Shown: piece by piece, positions 8,924-18,900 of the stretch
Numbering within the stretch: the stretch's first letter is position 1
Layout of the letters: every line of letters begins with the position of its first letter
Source: Psychromonas ossibalaenae ATCC BAA-1528
GTDB lineage: Bacteria > Pseudomonadota > Gammaproteobacteria > Enterobacterales > Psychromonadaceae
NCBI RefSeq assembly: GCF_000381745.1
Contig: NZ_KB906997.1
Coordinates: 1-56,478, forward strand
Reading direction: 5' to 3'
Length of the DNA: 56,478 bases
The notes under the pieces: generated by a model
Told to the model about the DNA's origin: nothing
Seen by the model: only the letters and a program-made list of their open reading frames with translations
Databases searched by the model: none
Translations under genes and position numbers: made by a program

Positions 8924-11900
8924 ATGTCAATTTTATATAGAATGCTGACCGTTTGTTTTTTGCTGTCAGTCTGTCCACTACAGGCGGATGATACAGAGCT
9001 GTTTATTGCTGATATTACCGGGGAAGATGAGATTAGACCGCAGGTTTTAATTATTTTTGATAATTCCGGCAGCATGGGGACCACAGAAGACTCAACGGAG
9101 GAGTTTAATCCGAGTCACACTTATACCAATTCTACGAAAGTGTACTGGTCGAAAACATCTAGTATCCCTTCACTTAACAGTTCGCAGTATTTTTATCAGG
9201 CTAAAAACTACTGTAATGCTTCAAAATCCCCGCTGACTTTAACTGGTAAATACAGCGGTAACCTACGTTTTTGGTATCCATATAATTATTACTGGTATCC
9301 TTTAGAATCTGGTTACCGCGATTATATATTTGACTGCAAAGAGGATGTAACTAACAAAGATACAGCAAACCCTGACGGATATACTGGTTACCCTCAGCAG
9401 GGTAAGGCAGAACCTTATAAGAATAAAAAGAAGAATATTTTCGGCAGAGATGATGTTGTTACCTTATATTCTGCGAATTATATTTATTGGAATGAGAATA
9501 AGGTTGAAGAAAAAAGAACTCGTTTATCGATTGCGAAAGAGGCTATTACCAGTTTAATCAACAGCACCCCGTCAGTTGATTTTGGCCTGGCCGTTTTTAA
9601 CCGCAATTACCGGGACAATGATGGTAATGAAAGAGACGGCGGCAGAGTGATCAGTAAAGTGGAAGCTCGAGATGCTCAGGCAACGACCGACTTTATCGAC
9701 TCTGTCAATGAATTAAAAGCACTGACTAATACACCGCTTTGTGAAACTCTGTATGAGGTTTACCGATATTATGCGGGCAAAGCCGTTTATTTTGGTGATG
9801 ATGATACGGGAATGAGTCCAGCAAGAGATACTGATGCAGAAGATCCCGATAATGCAGGTGTGTATTTGTCACCCTTTAAACGTTGTCAGAAAAACGCTAA
9901 TGTTATTTTAATGACCGATGGTGCACCAACGCAAGATTCAGGGGCTGATACTTTAATATCAGCTTTTACCAGTAGAGGTCGAACGAATAACAGTTATATG
10001 CCGGCTTTAAGTGAATGGATGTATAACACTGATATTGACGGTGATGCGGCAAATGGAGACCAGCATGTAAGAACGTTTACAGTAGGGTTTGGAGAAACGG
10101 TTATTGACTCTTCTAATGATCTGTTAAGTAATACCGCTGTGTTAGGAGGCGGGAAATATTTTCCGGCTAAAAATGCTTCCGAGCTTCAAAGTGCCTTCGG
10201 CGAGACTATTCAGTCAATCTTAAGCAGCAGTTCCAGCCTGACTTCTCCGGCTGTTGCAAATAGTAATTTTGATAAAACTAGAAGTCTAGACTCAATTTAT
10301 TTTTCCATGTTTTTACCAACAAACAAAGCTGTCTGGAAAGGCAATATAAAAAAACTAAAGCTTGATAATCAAGGTGTGTTAAGAGATAGAAATAATCAAG
10401 CTGCCATTGGCACTGATGGCAATATTAAAGAGAGTGCATCCACATACTGGGGAGCTGGGCAGGACGGAGATAAGGTTGAGGAAGGCGGCGTTGCCGCTAT
10501 ATTAAGTGCAAGTACATCGAGAGTCATTCTCAGTAATATTAGTGCAGGTGCTGCAACTGTTTCTAATCCGGCACCAGTTGATTTGGCTGAACCTTCAAAA
10601 AATAATTTAAAAACATATTATGCGCTGACAGGGACTGAGGCGCAGCAGTCTGCTGCTTTAGCCGTTAAGCTTGGCGTTGAAGCTGCTGAGCTAGATGATG
10701 CCATTGACTGGCTTATGGGGAAAAATGTTGATACTAAGGATGATCTCGATGATTACCGTGATGATATCTTTGCTGATCCGCTGCATTCAGCTCCTCTGGC
10801 TATTCCCTATACCAAAAAAGGTGTAAATGGGCTGCCGGACACGGAAGTGGTTAGTTTATTAGTCGGAACCAATGCCGGTTTTTTACATATGTTTACCGAT
10901 AATAAGAATGATGAAGCAAATCAATTGGATGATACCCTTACAGAAAACTGGGCATTTATTCCCGAACAGTTATTAAAAAAAGGGCTCGCATTAAAAGACT
11001 CGGCTGCTGATACTGCGCATAATTACGGTATGGATTTATCTCCAATGCTGATTAATATATATGACTCAGATGACAATATTGAGCAGATGATTGCTGTTGT
11101 GGGAATGCGCCGCGGCGGTTCAAGCTATTATGCTTTAGATATTACCAAGCCTGCTGAGCCCAGTTTTATGTGGCAGATAAACGGCCCTGGAGCGGGAGTT
11201 AGCACAACATCCGGTTTTGAAAATCTGGGACAGACATGGTCTGTACCTGTTTCTGGGAAATTAACCTATAAAGTTGGCACACAGGAAATAACGGCACCCG
11301 TTATTATTTTTGGCGGTGGTTACGATATCAATAAAGACACTTGCACTCCTTCCTCTAATGCAGACGGAAGCAGTATTGAAACCTGTGACGACAACATGGG
11401 GAATGCGATATATATTGTTAATGCCCTGACAGGAAAAAAAATCTGGTCTCTCGTTGGAGAGAGCTGTGTTACGGGGGACAAGCATTGTTTACGGGACAGC
11501 ATTCCCGCACAAGTTTCCGCTATCGATAGTGATGGTGACGAAAATATCGATAGAATATATGCAGGTGATAGCGGTGGAAATATATGGCGGATAGATCTTG
11601 TCGGAACGGATACAAGTAAATGGACACATATTAAACTGGCTGAACTGGGCGGGGATACTTCTGATAGCGACAGGCGTTTTTTCACCGCCCCCGTTATTGC
11701 GCGTACCTATAATGAGCATGATGTGGCTTACGACGGTGTGCTGATAGGTTCTGGTAACCGGGCTAAACCTCTAACTGATAAAACCACGAAAAATGCATTT
11801 TATCTTATTCATGATTACAGGATATTTCCGACGGCTTATGGAGAAACGGGTTATCTGGATAAACCTGATCCGTCCAAGGCTTCCGAATTATATAATTTAA

Positions 11901-12385
11901 CAACTGAAGTGACTCAGGTAATCACTATTGGCTCCTCTCCCGGCTGGCAGTACCAGTTTACCGGAGCAGGAGAGAAGGCATTAGGTAAAGGTACATTACT
12001 GGAAGGTAATATTTATTTTACTTCATTTATTCCAACAGCCAGTGTGGTTACGGACTGCAGTATCAGTGATTTTGGTCAAGGCTGGTTATATGCCGTTAAT
12101 ATTCATTCTGGTGCTAATCAGCTGCAGCAAAGCGGCCGAACTGTAGATAAAGCAGCGATCGGAGCTCAAGTTCCCGACTCACTTGTTATTCACTCTGGAG
12201 TGAATGAAAAAGGTGAGAATGTAATCCGTTTACTAGGGGTTGGGCAGGGGGATGAAATCAATATTGTTGATGATGCTGCGACTGAAAATATAGATGAAAC
12301 TGAAAAAATTAATTCAGGTACGTTTGATACCGGAACAAATATGATGCCGAGGCGTATTTATAGTTACTTTGAAGAAGGGTTATAA
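8924..12385 (+). CDS. pilY1: Type IV pilus tip adhesin PilY1, copy 1
   Basis: A large secreted PilY1 protein that promotes pilus extension and adhesion. A signal peptide of about 21 residues (LLSVCPLQA) is followed by a von Willebrand A domain with the MIDAS motif DNSGSMG at residues 46-52 and LMTDGAP further on. The C-terminal half is the PilY1 beta-propeller, with DPLHSAPLA, VGTNAGFLHMFTDN and MRRGGSSYYALDIT. An EF-hand-like calcium site DSDGDENIDRIYAGD lies near residue 867. The length of 1153 residues is normal. It is similar throughout to the second copy at 15933. Confidence 0.95.
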   Translation: MSILYRMLTVCFLLSVCPLQADDTELFIADITGEDEIRPQVLIIFDNSGSMGTTEDSTEEFNPSHTYTNSTKVYWSKTSSIPSLNSSQYFYQAKNYCNASKSPLTLTGKYSGNLRFWYPYNYYWYPLESGYRDYIFDCKEDVTNKDTANPDGYTGYPQQGKAEPYKNKKKNIFGRDDVVTLYSANYIYWNENKVEEKRTRLSIAKEAITSLINSTPSVDFGLAVFNRNYRDNDGNERDGGRVISKVEARDAQATTDFIDSVNELKALTNTPLCETLYEVYRYYAGKAVYFGDDDTGMSPARDTDAEDPDNAGVYLSPFKRCQKNANVILMTDGAPTQDSGADTLISAFTSRGRTNNSYMPALSEWMYNTDIDGDAANGDQHVRTFTVGFGETVIDSSNDLLSNTAVLGGGKYFPAKNASELQSAFGETIQSILSSSSSLTSPAVANSNFDKTRSLDSIYFSMFLPTNKAVWKGNIKKLKLDNQGVLRDRNNQAAIGTDGNIKESASTYWGAGQDGDKVEEGGVAAILSASTSRVILSNISAGAATVSNPAPVDLAEPSKNNLKTYYALTGTEAQQSAALAVKLGVEAAELDDAIDWLMGKNVDTKDDLDDYRDDIFADPLHSAPLAIPYTKKGVNGLPDTEVVSLLVGTNAGFLHMFTDNKNDEANQLDDTLTENWAFIPEQLLKKGLALKDSAADTAHNYGMDLSPMLINIYDSDDNIEQMIAVVGMRRGGSSYYALDITKPAEPSFMWQINGPGAGVSTTSGFENLGQTWSVPVSGKLTYKVGTQEITAPVIIFGGGYDINKDTCTPSSNADGSSIETCDDNMGNAIYIVNALTGKKIWSLVGESCVTGDKHCLRDSIPAQVSAIDSDGDENIDRIYAGDSGGNIWRIDLVGTDTSKWTHIKLAELGGDTSDSDRRFFTAPVIARTYNEHDVAYDGVLIGSGNRAKPLTDKTTKNAFYLIHDYRIFPTAYGETGYLDKPDPSKASELYNLTTEVTQVITIGSSPGWQYQFTGAGEKALGKGTLLEGNIYFTSFIPTASVVTDCSISDFGQGWLYAVNIHSGANQLQQSGRTVDKAAIGAQVPDSLVIHSGVNEKGENVIRLLGVGQGDEINIVDDAATENIDETEKINSGTFDTGTNMMPRRIYSYFEEGL

Positions 12386-12393
12386 ATATCTTG

Positions 12394-12423
12394 GCCTTTC
12401 AATTTTATTATCTATTGAAAGGC
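12394..12423. other. Perfect hairpin between pilY1 and tapY2, copy 1
   Basis: GCCTTTCAAT and ATTGAAAGGC form a 10 bp perfect stem with a 10-base AT-rich loop. It occupies the place where pilE lies in the second unit. No T-tract follows, so it may be an mRNA processing or stabilising hairpin rather than a terminator. Confidence 0.55.
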
Positions 12424-12451
12424 TGCAGGGTTTAGTGATTGGGAATTTGAA

Positions 12452-12766
12452 ATGAATAAAATATTATTAAGTTTTTCGTTATGGATATTGTTAGGCAGTA
12501 TTTTCTCTGTAAATGCGCAAGAAGTTTTGCCAAGAAAGCATTTAAAGTGTTACTTGCAGCTCGAAGATAAAAGTAAAGTGATAGGTCAGTTTGTATATCA
12601 GAAAGAGACTAAAAGAATATTTATTGAGAATATTAAGGGCAGTAAGTTCTTCCTTTCCGACGGAGTTAGTTTTATAAAAATATCAAAAACTATAGAGTGT
12701 GTTGATTTAAACGATGATTTTAGAAATAGAAAAGCAATGCAATTAGAAAGAATTACCCCATTTTAG
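12452..12766 (+). CDS. TapY2-like small periplasmic pilus protein, copy 1
   Basis: A 104-residue protein with an N-terminal signal peptide (LLSFSLWILLGSIFSVNA). The mature part contains KHLKCYLQLEDKS and ends in an R-x(3-4)-QLERITPF stretch. The same features occur in the gene at 19865. Placement after pilY1 and the general size match proteins annotated as TapY2, linked to type IVa pili of Aeromonas and Shewanella. That name is recalled from memory, not searched. The two conserved cysteines (in KCYLQL and IECVDL) could form a disulfide in the periplasm. Confidence 0.7.
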   Translation: MNKILLSFSLWILLGSIFSVNAQEVLPRKHLKCYLQLEDKSKVIGQFVYQKETKRIFIENIKGSKFFLSDGVSFIKISKTIECVDLNDDFRNRKAMQLERITPF

Positions 12767-12845
12767 TTTTTACTGTTAATAAATTGCAGTAGTGGAGGCT
12801 TGAGCTGACAGTTAACTGGTTCTTACAGCCTCTGTCAGTTTATAT

Positions 12846-13364
12846 TTAATCACAATTTGCAAATAAGCTGTCATCAATAACCTCTGTTCGTCCACTTGAA
12901 GCAATATCAACACCGCCTCGCTGGCTGCCGCTGCAGTAGCGAAACCTGAGTGTTGTACCTACCGCTACAGAGACGGATACTTGTCCATCTGTGTTGAAAG
13001 TTAGACCTTTAGCAGGAAAGCTGATTTGATCTTGAGCATTGACTGCAAAGCCGCCTTTTAACAGCGTATCCGGATCCTCAAGCTTTAGATTTCCATTGTC
13101 ATCAATAAAGACATCGATTCCCGTTGACCAGTTATTTGAACACTCCTTATTATCCCCAAGCGGGCAGACAGTCACTGGCTTTATATAATTTTGGGAATGG
13201 TTACGTGCCAAAATAAGACTTTTTTCTATTTTATTCAGCATAGTATCAACACGGTTTTTCTGTGTTGATGCCTGCATACTGGGCAGGGCAATACCTATGA
13301 CAATGCCGATAATGACAATAACTATCAACACTTCTAATAACGTAAACCCATTGCTTAAGCGCAT
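12846..13364 (-). CDS. fimT: FimT/GspH-type pseudopilin, copy 1
   Basis: A minor pilin of the FimT/GspH family, which in other bacteria is associated with pilus assembly and DNA uptake. The leader MRLSNG precedes FTLLEVLIVIVIIGIVIGIA, a standard class III prepilin start. The GspH-domain features ARNHSQNYIKPVTVCP and WSTGIDVFIDDNG follow, and the protein ends in a cysteine-aspartate. It is convergent with tapY2 and divergent from pilV copy 2. The homologue at 20233 has the same orientation relative to its unit. An inverted repeat (CTGACAG/CTGTCAG, 12805-12838) lies between tapY2 and this gene. Confidence 0.85.
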   Translation of the reverse strand: MRLSNGFTLLEVLIVIVIIGIVIGIALPSMQASTQKNRVDTMLNKIEKSLILARNHSQNYIKPVTVCPLGDNKECSNNWSTGIDVFIDDNGNLKLEDPDTLLKGGFAVNAQDQISFPAKGLTFNTDGQVSVSVAVGTTLRFRYCSGSQRGGVDIASSGRTEVIDDSLFANCD

Positions 13365-13800
13365 CTCTTCTCCATGAGAGTCATAAATTGAAGCGTTATT
13401 ATATTGTAATGATTCATTCTTTTCCGTTATTAAATATACTTTTTAATGATATACAGCATGCTTTTTTAAAGAAACTTCTATTTTACACCTCTAATTCATG
13501 CTCGCTTAAGCTGAAGGCAATACCTGCGGTTAATTACACATTGAAGAGGAAAAATATCTTCATATTGCAGGTGTAATAAAGAAAAGACTGTCGTTTGTAA
13601 CCATTTGAATTATCAATGCTTAATTTTTATGATGTGCTTTGTTCTTAAAAAGAGGGTTGTTTACTAGCGACAATCTCTGATCTTTTAGACGATTTACTCT
13701 TTTCTTTGCGTTAGTTTATTCTTTTGTTGATTTCAATTCTTCAGCAGGAGCTATACTTATTTGCTGGGAGTGTTTATTTTGTTTAGCAATGGACTGGTTT
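13365..13800. other. Intergenic region between fimT copy 1 and pilV copy 2
   Basis: These 436 bases separate two divergent pilus genes and should hold both promoters. TTACACCT at 13493-13500 is inverted as AGGTGTAA at 13569-13576, a wide dyad. No reading frame with a good ribosome site was found. Confidence 0.5.
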
Positions 13801-14382
13801 ATGAAAATGCATGGTTTTAGTTTAATTGAAATTATGATCACTAGCTTTATTCTTGCCTTGGGGTTGTTAGGCCTTGCCGGTATGCAGTCCACTGCCGTTA
13901 AATCTAATATAGAAATTCAACAGCGTACTCTTGCCAATGCATTAATTACCGACATTAACGAACGCATGCAGCTGAATCGAGTATGGCTTCAGGAAGATGG
14001 TAATGATTATGCTATAGCCAGTTTAATGGGCGCTGAGTTATCAGCACCAAGTTGTGTGGGATACGACGGGGTTTTTACTAACTGCAGCGGTGCAGATATA
14101 AAAAACAATGATCTTTATGAATGGAAGCAAAAATTCCTTGGCGCTGAAATTGACAGCGGCAGTACCACTGAGCATGGCCTGATTGATGCGGATGCCTGTA
14201 TAGAAGTGACAGAAGAGGGGAATATAGTTGTTAGTCAAATTGTTTTAAGCTGGTATTCAACAATCAAAAGTAAAGATGCAGCCTCCGGCTCTGATGTGCT
14301 AAGCATATTTAACAAATGCGGTACCGCCTCTTCCTCCCGACGCCAGCTAACTGCTAAAAGTAAAATAAGTAAGTCATCATGA
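13801..14382 (+). CDS. pilV: Type IV pilus minor pilin PilV, copy 2
   Basis: A paralogue of the pilV at 6847. The leader MKMHG is followed by FSLIEIMITSFILALGLLGL, and LAGMQSTAVKSNIEIQQRT matches copy 1 almost residue for residue. The start at 13801 gives a short leader like that of copy 1. The alternative ATG at 13789 adds four residues and neither has a clear Shine-Dalgarno site. The stop overlaps the pilW start (ATGA). It heads the second pilus unit, whose products may form an alternative or additional tip complex. Confidence 0.88.
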   Translation: MKMHGFSLIEIMITSFILALGLLGLAGMQSTAVKSNIEIQQRTLANALITDINERMQLNRVWLQEDGNDYAIASLMGAELSAPSCVGYDGVFTNCSGADIKNNDLYEWKQKFLGAEIDSGSTTEHGLIDADACIEVTEEGNIVVSQIVLSWYSTIKSKDAASGSDVLSIFNKCGTASSSRRQLTAKSKISKSS

Positions 14383-15380
14383 TTAACTTCTATGGTCAAT
14401 TCCGAACTAAACAGCATGGTTTTTCGATTGTTGAGTGGATGATCGCAATCATGCTGGCTCTGTTTTTAACGGCTGGATTATTAAGTGTTTTTATATCTAG
14501 CCAGCGTGCAACATCAGAAGCTTTAGGCGGAGGAGAGCGCCAGGAGAATGCCTCTTTTGCTCTGCAGCTGTTAACTCGTGATTTAAAACAAGCTTACTTT
14601 TTTTCACAGGCAACCGGCGAAAATAAGAGTTTATGGAATCTTAATGGTGCTTCTGTTACTGCCAGCTTAGACTGCTTAGATGACATTTCGAGCGGTTCAT
14701 TTCCTGCTTCAGGTAAATATCGTGCTTTATGGGCTTCAACTATCCCTGCTTCTATCGGCAGCCTGGAAATGGATTGTCTTGATGATAGTGATAGTGATAC
14801 CAGCCTTATAACCGACAGTGATTATATTTCCATAAAACGTGCTATGGGGCTGCCGCAGTCTGATGACTATATCGCTAAGCGTTATTATCTTGATATTGAT
14901 ACGACCAGTTTGACGGTTTACCAGGGAGATGCCAGTGCTTTAACTAATTCTGTGGTTAGCCCCGTATGGCGTTATATTCATCATGTTTATTATTTAGACA
15001 GCGAAGACGATATTCCGCGCCTTCGCCGTTTGAGCCTTGAGAAAGGTAAGATGGTTCGTGAAGAGGTGCTTGTTGAAGGCATTGAAAGCATGCAGTTTAT
15101 GTTTGCTCTGGATGAGCTGATCGCCAGTGACAGAGATGGAGCGGTTCATTCCTTTGTCAGCGCTTCACAGGTAACCCCCAGTGACTGGGACACCGGGCGG
15201 GTAATTGGTATGAAGATATCTTTATTAGTCAGATCGTTAGAAACAAGCCCTAATTATACAAACAGCAGTACCTACCAGCTTGGTGATTTTTCTTTCACCG
15301 CTCCGGGGGACGGTTATAAGCGAGAAATCGCTTCAACCGTTTTAATTTTCCAAAACAGCGTGGTATCAGTCGATGACTAG
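14379..15380 (+). CDS. pilW: Type IV pilus minor pilin PilW, copy 2
   Basis: A PilW-type prepilin of 333 residues and paralogue of 7380-8396. The leader ends in KQHG before FSIVEWMIAIMLALFLT. It shares the blocks ERQENASFALQLLTRDLKQ, SDYISIKRA, YIHHVYYLDSE and GRVIGMKISLLVRS with copy 1. It overlaps pilV at the 5' end and pilX at the 3' end, which suggests coupled translation. Confidence 0.88.
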   Translation: MINFYGQFRTKQHGFSIVEWMIAIMLALFLTAGLLSVFISSQRATSEALGGGERQENASFALQLLTRDLKQAYFFSQATGENKSLWNLNGASVTASLDCLDDISSGSFPASGKYRALWASTIPASIGSLEMDCLDDSDSDTSLITDSDYISIKRAMGLPQSDDYIAKRYYLDIDTTSLTVYQGDASALTNSVVSPVWRYIHHVYYLDSEDDIPRLRRLSLEKGKMVREEVLVEGIESMQFMFALDELIASDRDGAVHSFVSASQVTPSDWDTGRVIGMKISLLVRSLETSPNYTNSSTYQLGDFSFTAPGDGYKREIASTVLIFQNSVVSVDD

Positions 15381-15849
15381 TTTACATAAGCAAAAAGGTA
15401 TAGCCCTGTTTATTGCAATGCTGATATTACCTTTACTGCTGGTATTAGGTGTCTTAGTGATGAGTAATACTTTTCTCAGTTTAAAAATCACAGATGCACG
15501 AGTTATGCAGGGGGAATCGAATATTTTATTAAATAACGCCGTAATGGATATTCTGCATCGCTCCAGCAGTGCTCAGTCATTTGCTCAGGCGACAGATAAA
15601 ACTACGTTTAGCTCGGATGAGGTGACCGCTAAGGTCGATTTAGATGAAGATGACGAGATTCATTGTAAGCGCAGAATACAGGCGAGCGGCAGTAATTTTA
15701 AGTGCAAATACTTAGAGGTCAGTTTTATACACCTTTATGGAAGGGAAAGAGCAGACGGCTCTAAATGGGCGACTAATGAGCTTGGAGTTGGAGTCGAACA
15801 GCCGATTATTGTTGATAATGGAACTGCTGGATTATCCGCAGATCAGTAA
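15373..15849 (+). CDS. pilX: Type IV pilus assembly protein PilX, copy 2
   Basis: A 158-residue PilX-type minor pilin. HKQKGIALFIAMLILPLLLV is the characteristic N-terminus. The ATG overlaps the pilW stop by 8 bases, as in copy 1. It resembles copy 1 in the middle (MQGESNILL against VRNDSNIRL) and at the C-terminal CKYLEVSFIHLYGRE, but has a longer tail. An 83-base gap without a gene leads to pilY1. Confidence 0.87.
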   Translation: MTSLHKQKGIALFIAMLILPLLLVLGVLVMSNTFLSLKITDARVMQGESNILLNNAVMDILHRSSSAQSFAQATDKTTFSSDEVTAKVDLDEDDEIHCKRRIQASGSNFKCKYLEVSFIHLYGRERADGSKWATNELGVGVEQPIIVDNGTAGLSADQ

Positions 15850-15932
15850 TACAAAGTTATAAATAAGTATGTAGAGAATAATGTCGATAGACAAAGGATA
15901 GTTGTCGTATAAGACAGATGGAGTAACAAATT

Positions 15933-18900
15933 ATGTTAATGAAACGATTATTAGTCGGGCTCTTATGTTCATTTTGTTCGATCCTGTTCGCCGATGATAC
16001 CGAACTGTTTGTTGCAGATGTCAGCGCGCAGAACGGCATTCGCCCGCAGGTACTTATTATTTTTGATACTTCGGGCAGTATGAAAAGTTCCGAAGAGGTG
16101 GTTAAGGCTGCTTATGATCCCGCACATGATTACGGCGCCGGCAGCAACGCCAATAAAATTTACTGGACGAAGAATGATGTCCCGGGCACAGGCAGTGACA
16201 ATTATTTTTTAACCACAAAAAATAATTGTCAGGCTTCTTTAGCACTGCTTAGCTCTAAGGGAATATATAACGGTAATGTCAGGCGCTGGGTTGAGAAAAA
16301 TAGAAAGAAAAAATCTAGCTGGAAAACGCTGTTTGGCAGCGATGGTATTTACTTTGAATGTAAAGAGGATGTTTTAAATGCAGATCCAACTAACCCGGCC
16401 AGTGCGGCTACCCCCGGTTTCCCGAAAGACGGTCGTTCTGGTCCTTATATATCAACGGTTAATAATGTCTTTTCAGATAGTGATGCGGTAACTCTGTTTT
16501 CCGCCAATTATATTTACTGGTATAACACTGCAAGTACAACTAGTAAAAGCCGTTTATTGATCGCTAAGGAAGCGATTGGAAGCTTAATTGAAAGTACACC
16601 TTCCGTTGATTTTGGTTTAGAGGCGTTTAACTATAATTATGGTACTCCTGCGCGTAATGGCGGGCGTATTGTTGATAAAGTGATGACCCGAGATTCAATG
16701 CAGGCACAAGATCTTATTAATGAAGTAAATAGTCTTACAGCCAGTGGTAATACACCACTTTGTGAAAGCATGTATGAAGCCTATCGTTATTATGCGGGTA
16801 AAGGTGTTTATTTTGGTGATGATGACTCTACTTCAACGCCGCTACGGGATACTTCCGCAGAAGAGAGCAGTGTTTATTTATCTCCTTTTAAAGCCTGTCA
16901 GGAACGTGCTTATATTATTTTAATGACCGATGGGAAACCCACCAGTGATCATGAAGCTGATTCATTGGTTAATGCACTGACTGGCAAGGGGGCTTTCGAT
17001 AATAATTATATGCCTGCACTAGCAGAGTGGATGAATAACTTTGATATTGATGGTGATGCAGACAATGGTGATCAACATATCAGCACTTATACTATTGGCT
17101 TTGGTCAAGGCGCAGTTGATGATGCGGGCATATTATTGACTGAGACAGCAAAGAGAGGAGGAGGTGAGTATTATCCTGCGACTAGTTCCGCTGCATTACA
17201 GCAAGCCTTTCAAGCCACTATTCTGGATATTTTAAACAGCTCTTCTAGTTTATCTTCGCCTGCGATTGCTAATAATAACTTTGATCGAACCCGTAGTTTA
17301 GATTCAGTTTATTACTCTATGTTTATGCCCAGTAATTTACCTGTCTGGGAGGGAAATATTAAAAAATTAACCATGAATGCATCGGGTATATTAGTTGATA
17401 GTCTGGGGGCTTCTGCAATAAATTCCGATGGTAATATTAAAGATAATGCCTCCACCTACTGGGGGGGATATCAAGATGGTAATGCTGTTTCTGACGGCGG
17501 TGTGGCTGCTATGCTTGCCGAGGTCACTTCCCGCACGGTATTAAGCAATATCAATGCCGGTACGTTAAAAGCGCCGACGCTTGATAACCTAAAAGCATAT
17601 TACGGAGTCACCACTAGCGCAGAGGTTGCTTCAGAATTAAGTGTTGCTGAAAGCGACTTGACGGGGTCATTAAACTGGTTAACCGGGCTGGATGTAGATG
17701 ATGAGAATGGCGACAGCTCAGTGACTGATTACCGCAGTGATATATTCGCCGATCCGCTGCATTCTAAGCCGCTTGCGGTCACTTACATTGAAAATGGAAA
17801 ACAGGTGGTTCGTCTACTGGTGGGAACCAATGCCGGATTTTTACATATGTTTACCGATAACGTTAATGTTGAAGCAGATCAGACCGATGATACCATCACC
17901 GAAAACTGGGCATTTATTCCCGAAGAGTTATTGCCGTTCGGTTTATCGTTACGAGATGCACCAGCCTCCAGTGAGCACCAGTATGGAATGGATCTGTCTC
18001 CCATTGCCATTAAGATTTATGAGTCTGAATCACTGAGTAAAATTATTGCAATAATCGGTATGCGCCGTGGCGGCGGCAGCTATTATGCCCTAGATATTAC
18101 CAATCCAGATGTACCCAAACTTGCCTGGAAAATTGACGCCGGCACTTCTGATTTCGCCGAATTAGCACAAACATGGTCGATGCCGAGTTTTGGTGTTTTT
18201 AAATATAAAGTGGGAAGTGTCGAAAAGACGGTTCCTGGTTTAGTATTCGGCGGCGGCTATGATACCAATAAAGATACTTGTGTCCCTTCTGATACGGAAA
18301 CATGCAATGATGTAAGCGGCCGGGCTGTATATATCGTTAATGCAGAAACCGGGGAAAAGATCTGGTCGGTTGACGGTGCTGACTGTGCAGAAGATGATAA
18401 ACACTGTATTCGTGATAGTATTCCCAGCCAGGTCAGCTTATTAGACAGCGATGGTGACGGTGTTATTGATCGTTTGTATACGGGAGATACAGGAGGGAAC
18501 ATATGGCGTATGGACTTTGCAGGGATGGATACCAGTAAGTGGTCCAGTATTAAACTTGCCGCCCTAGGTGGTGATACAACAAGTACTGACCGGCGTTTTT
18601 TCGTTACCCCGGTTGTTGTACGTACTTATGAAAATCATGTAACCAAAAATGACCAGGGTGTCTTCACTTATACTAAGGTCCCCTATGACGGAATACTGCT
18701 CGGTTCGGGCGACAGGGCGCACCCTGCATCAAGCATCGTTGTAGACGACAGTTTCTTCTCTGTACACGATTATAATATTAACCCTACATTATTCGGCGTT
18801 ACAGGTTATCCGGATAAACCAACCTCAATATTAAATTCGGAACTTTTTGATATTACGGATGATCCTGTTGGAAATTACGATGGTTCGCAAATACTTAATG

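Noticed and set aside
11320-11719. Antisense frames inside pilY1 copy 1
   Set aside because: They are opposite to the conserved PilY1 beta-propeller and share no features with known proteins.
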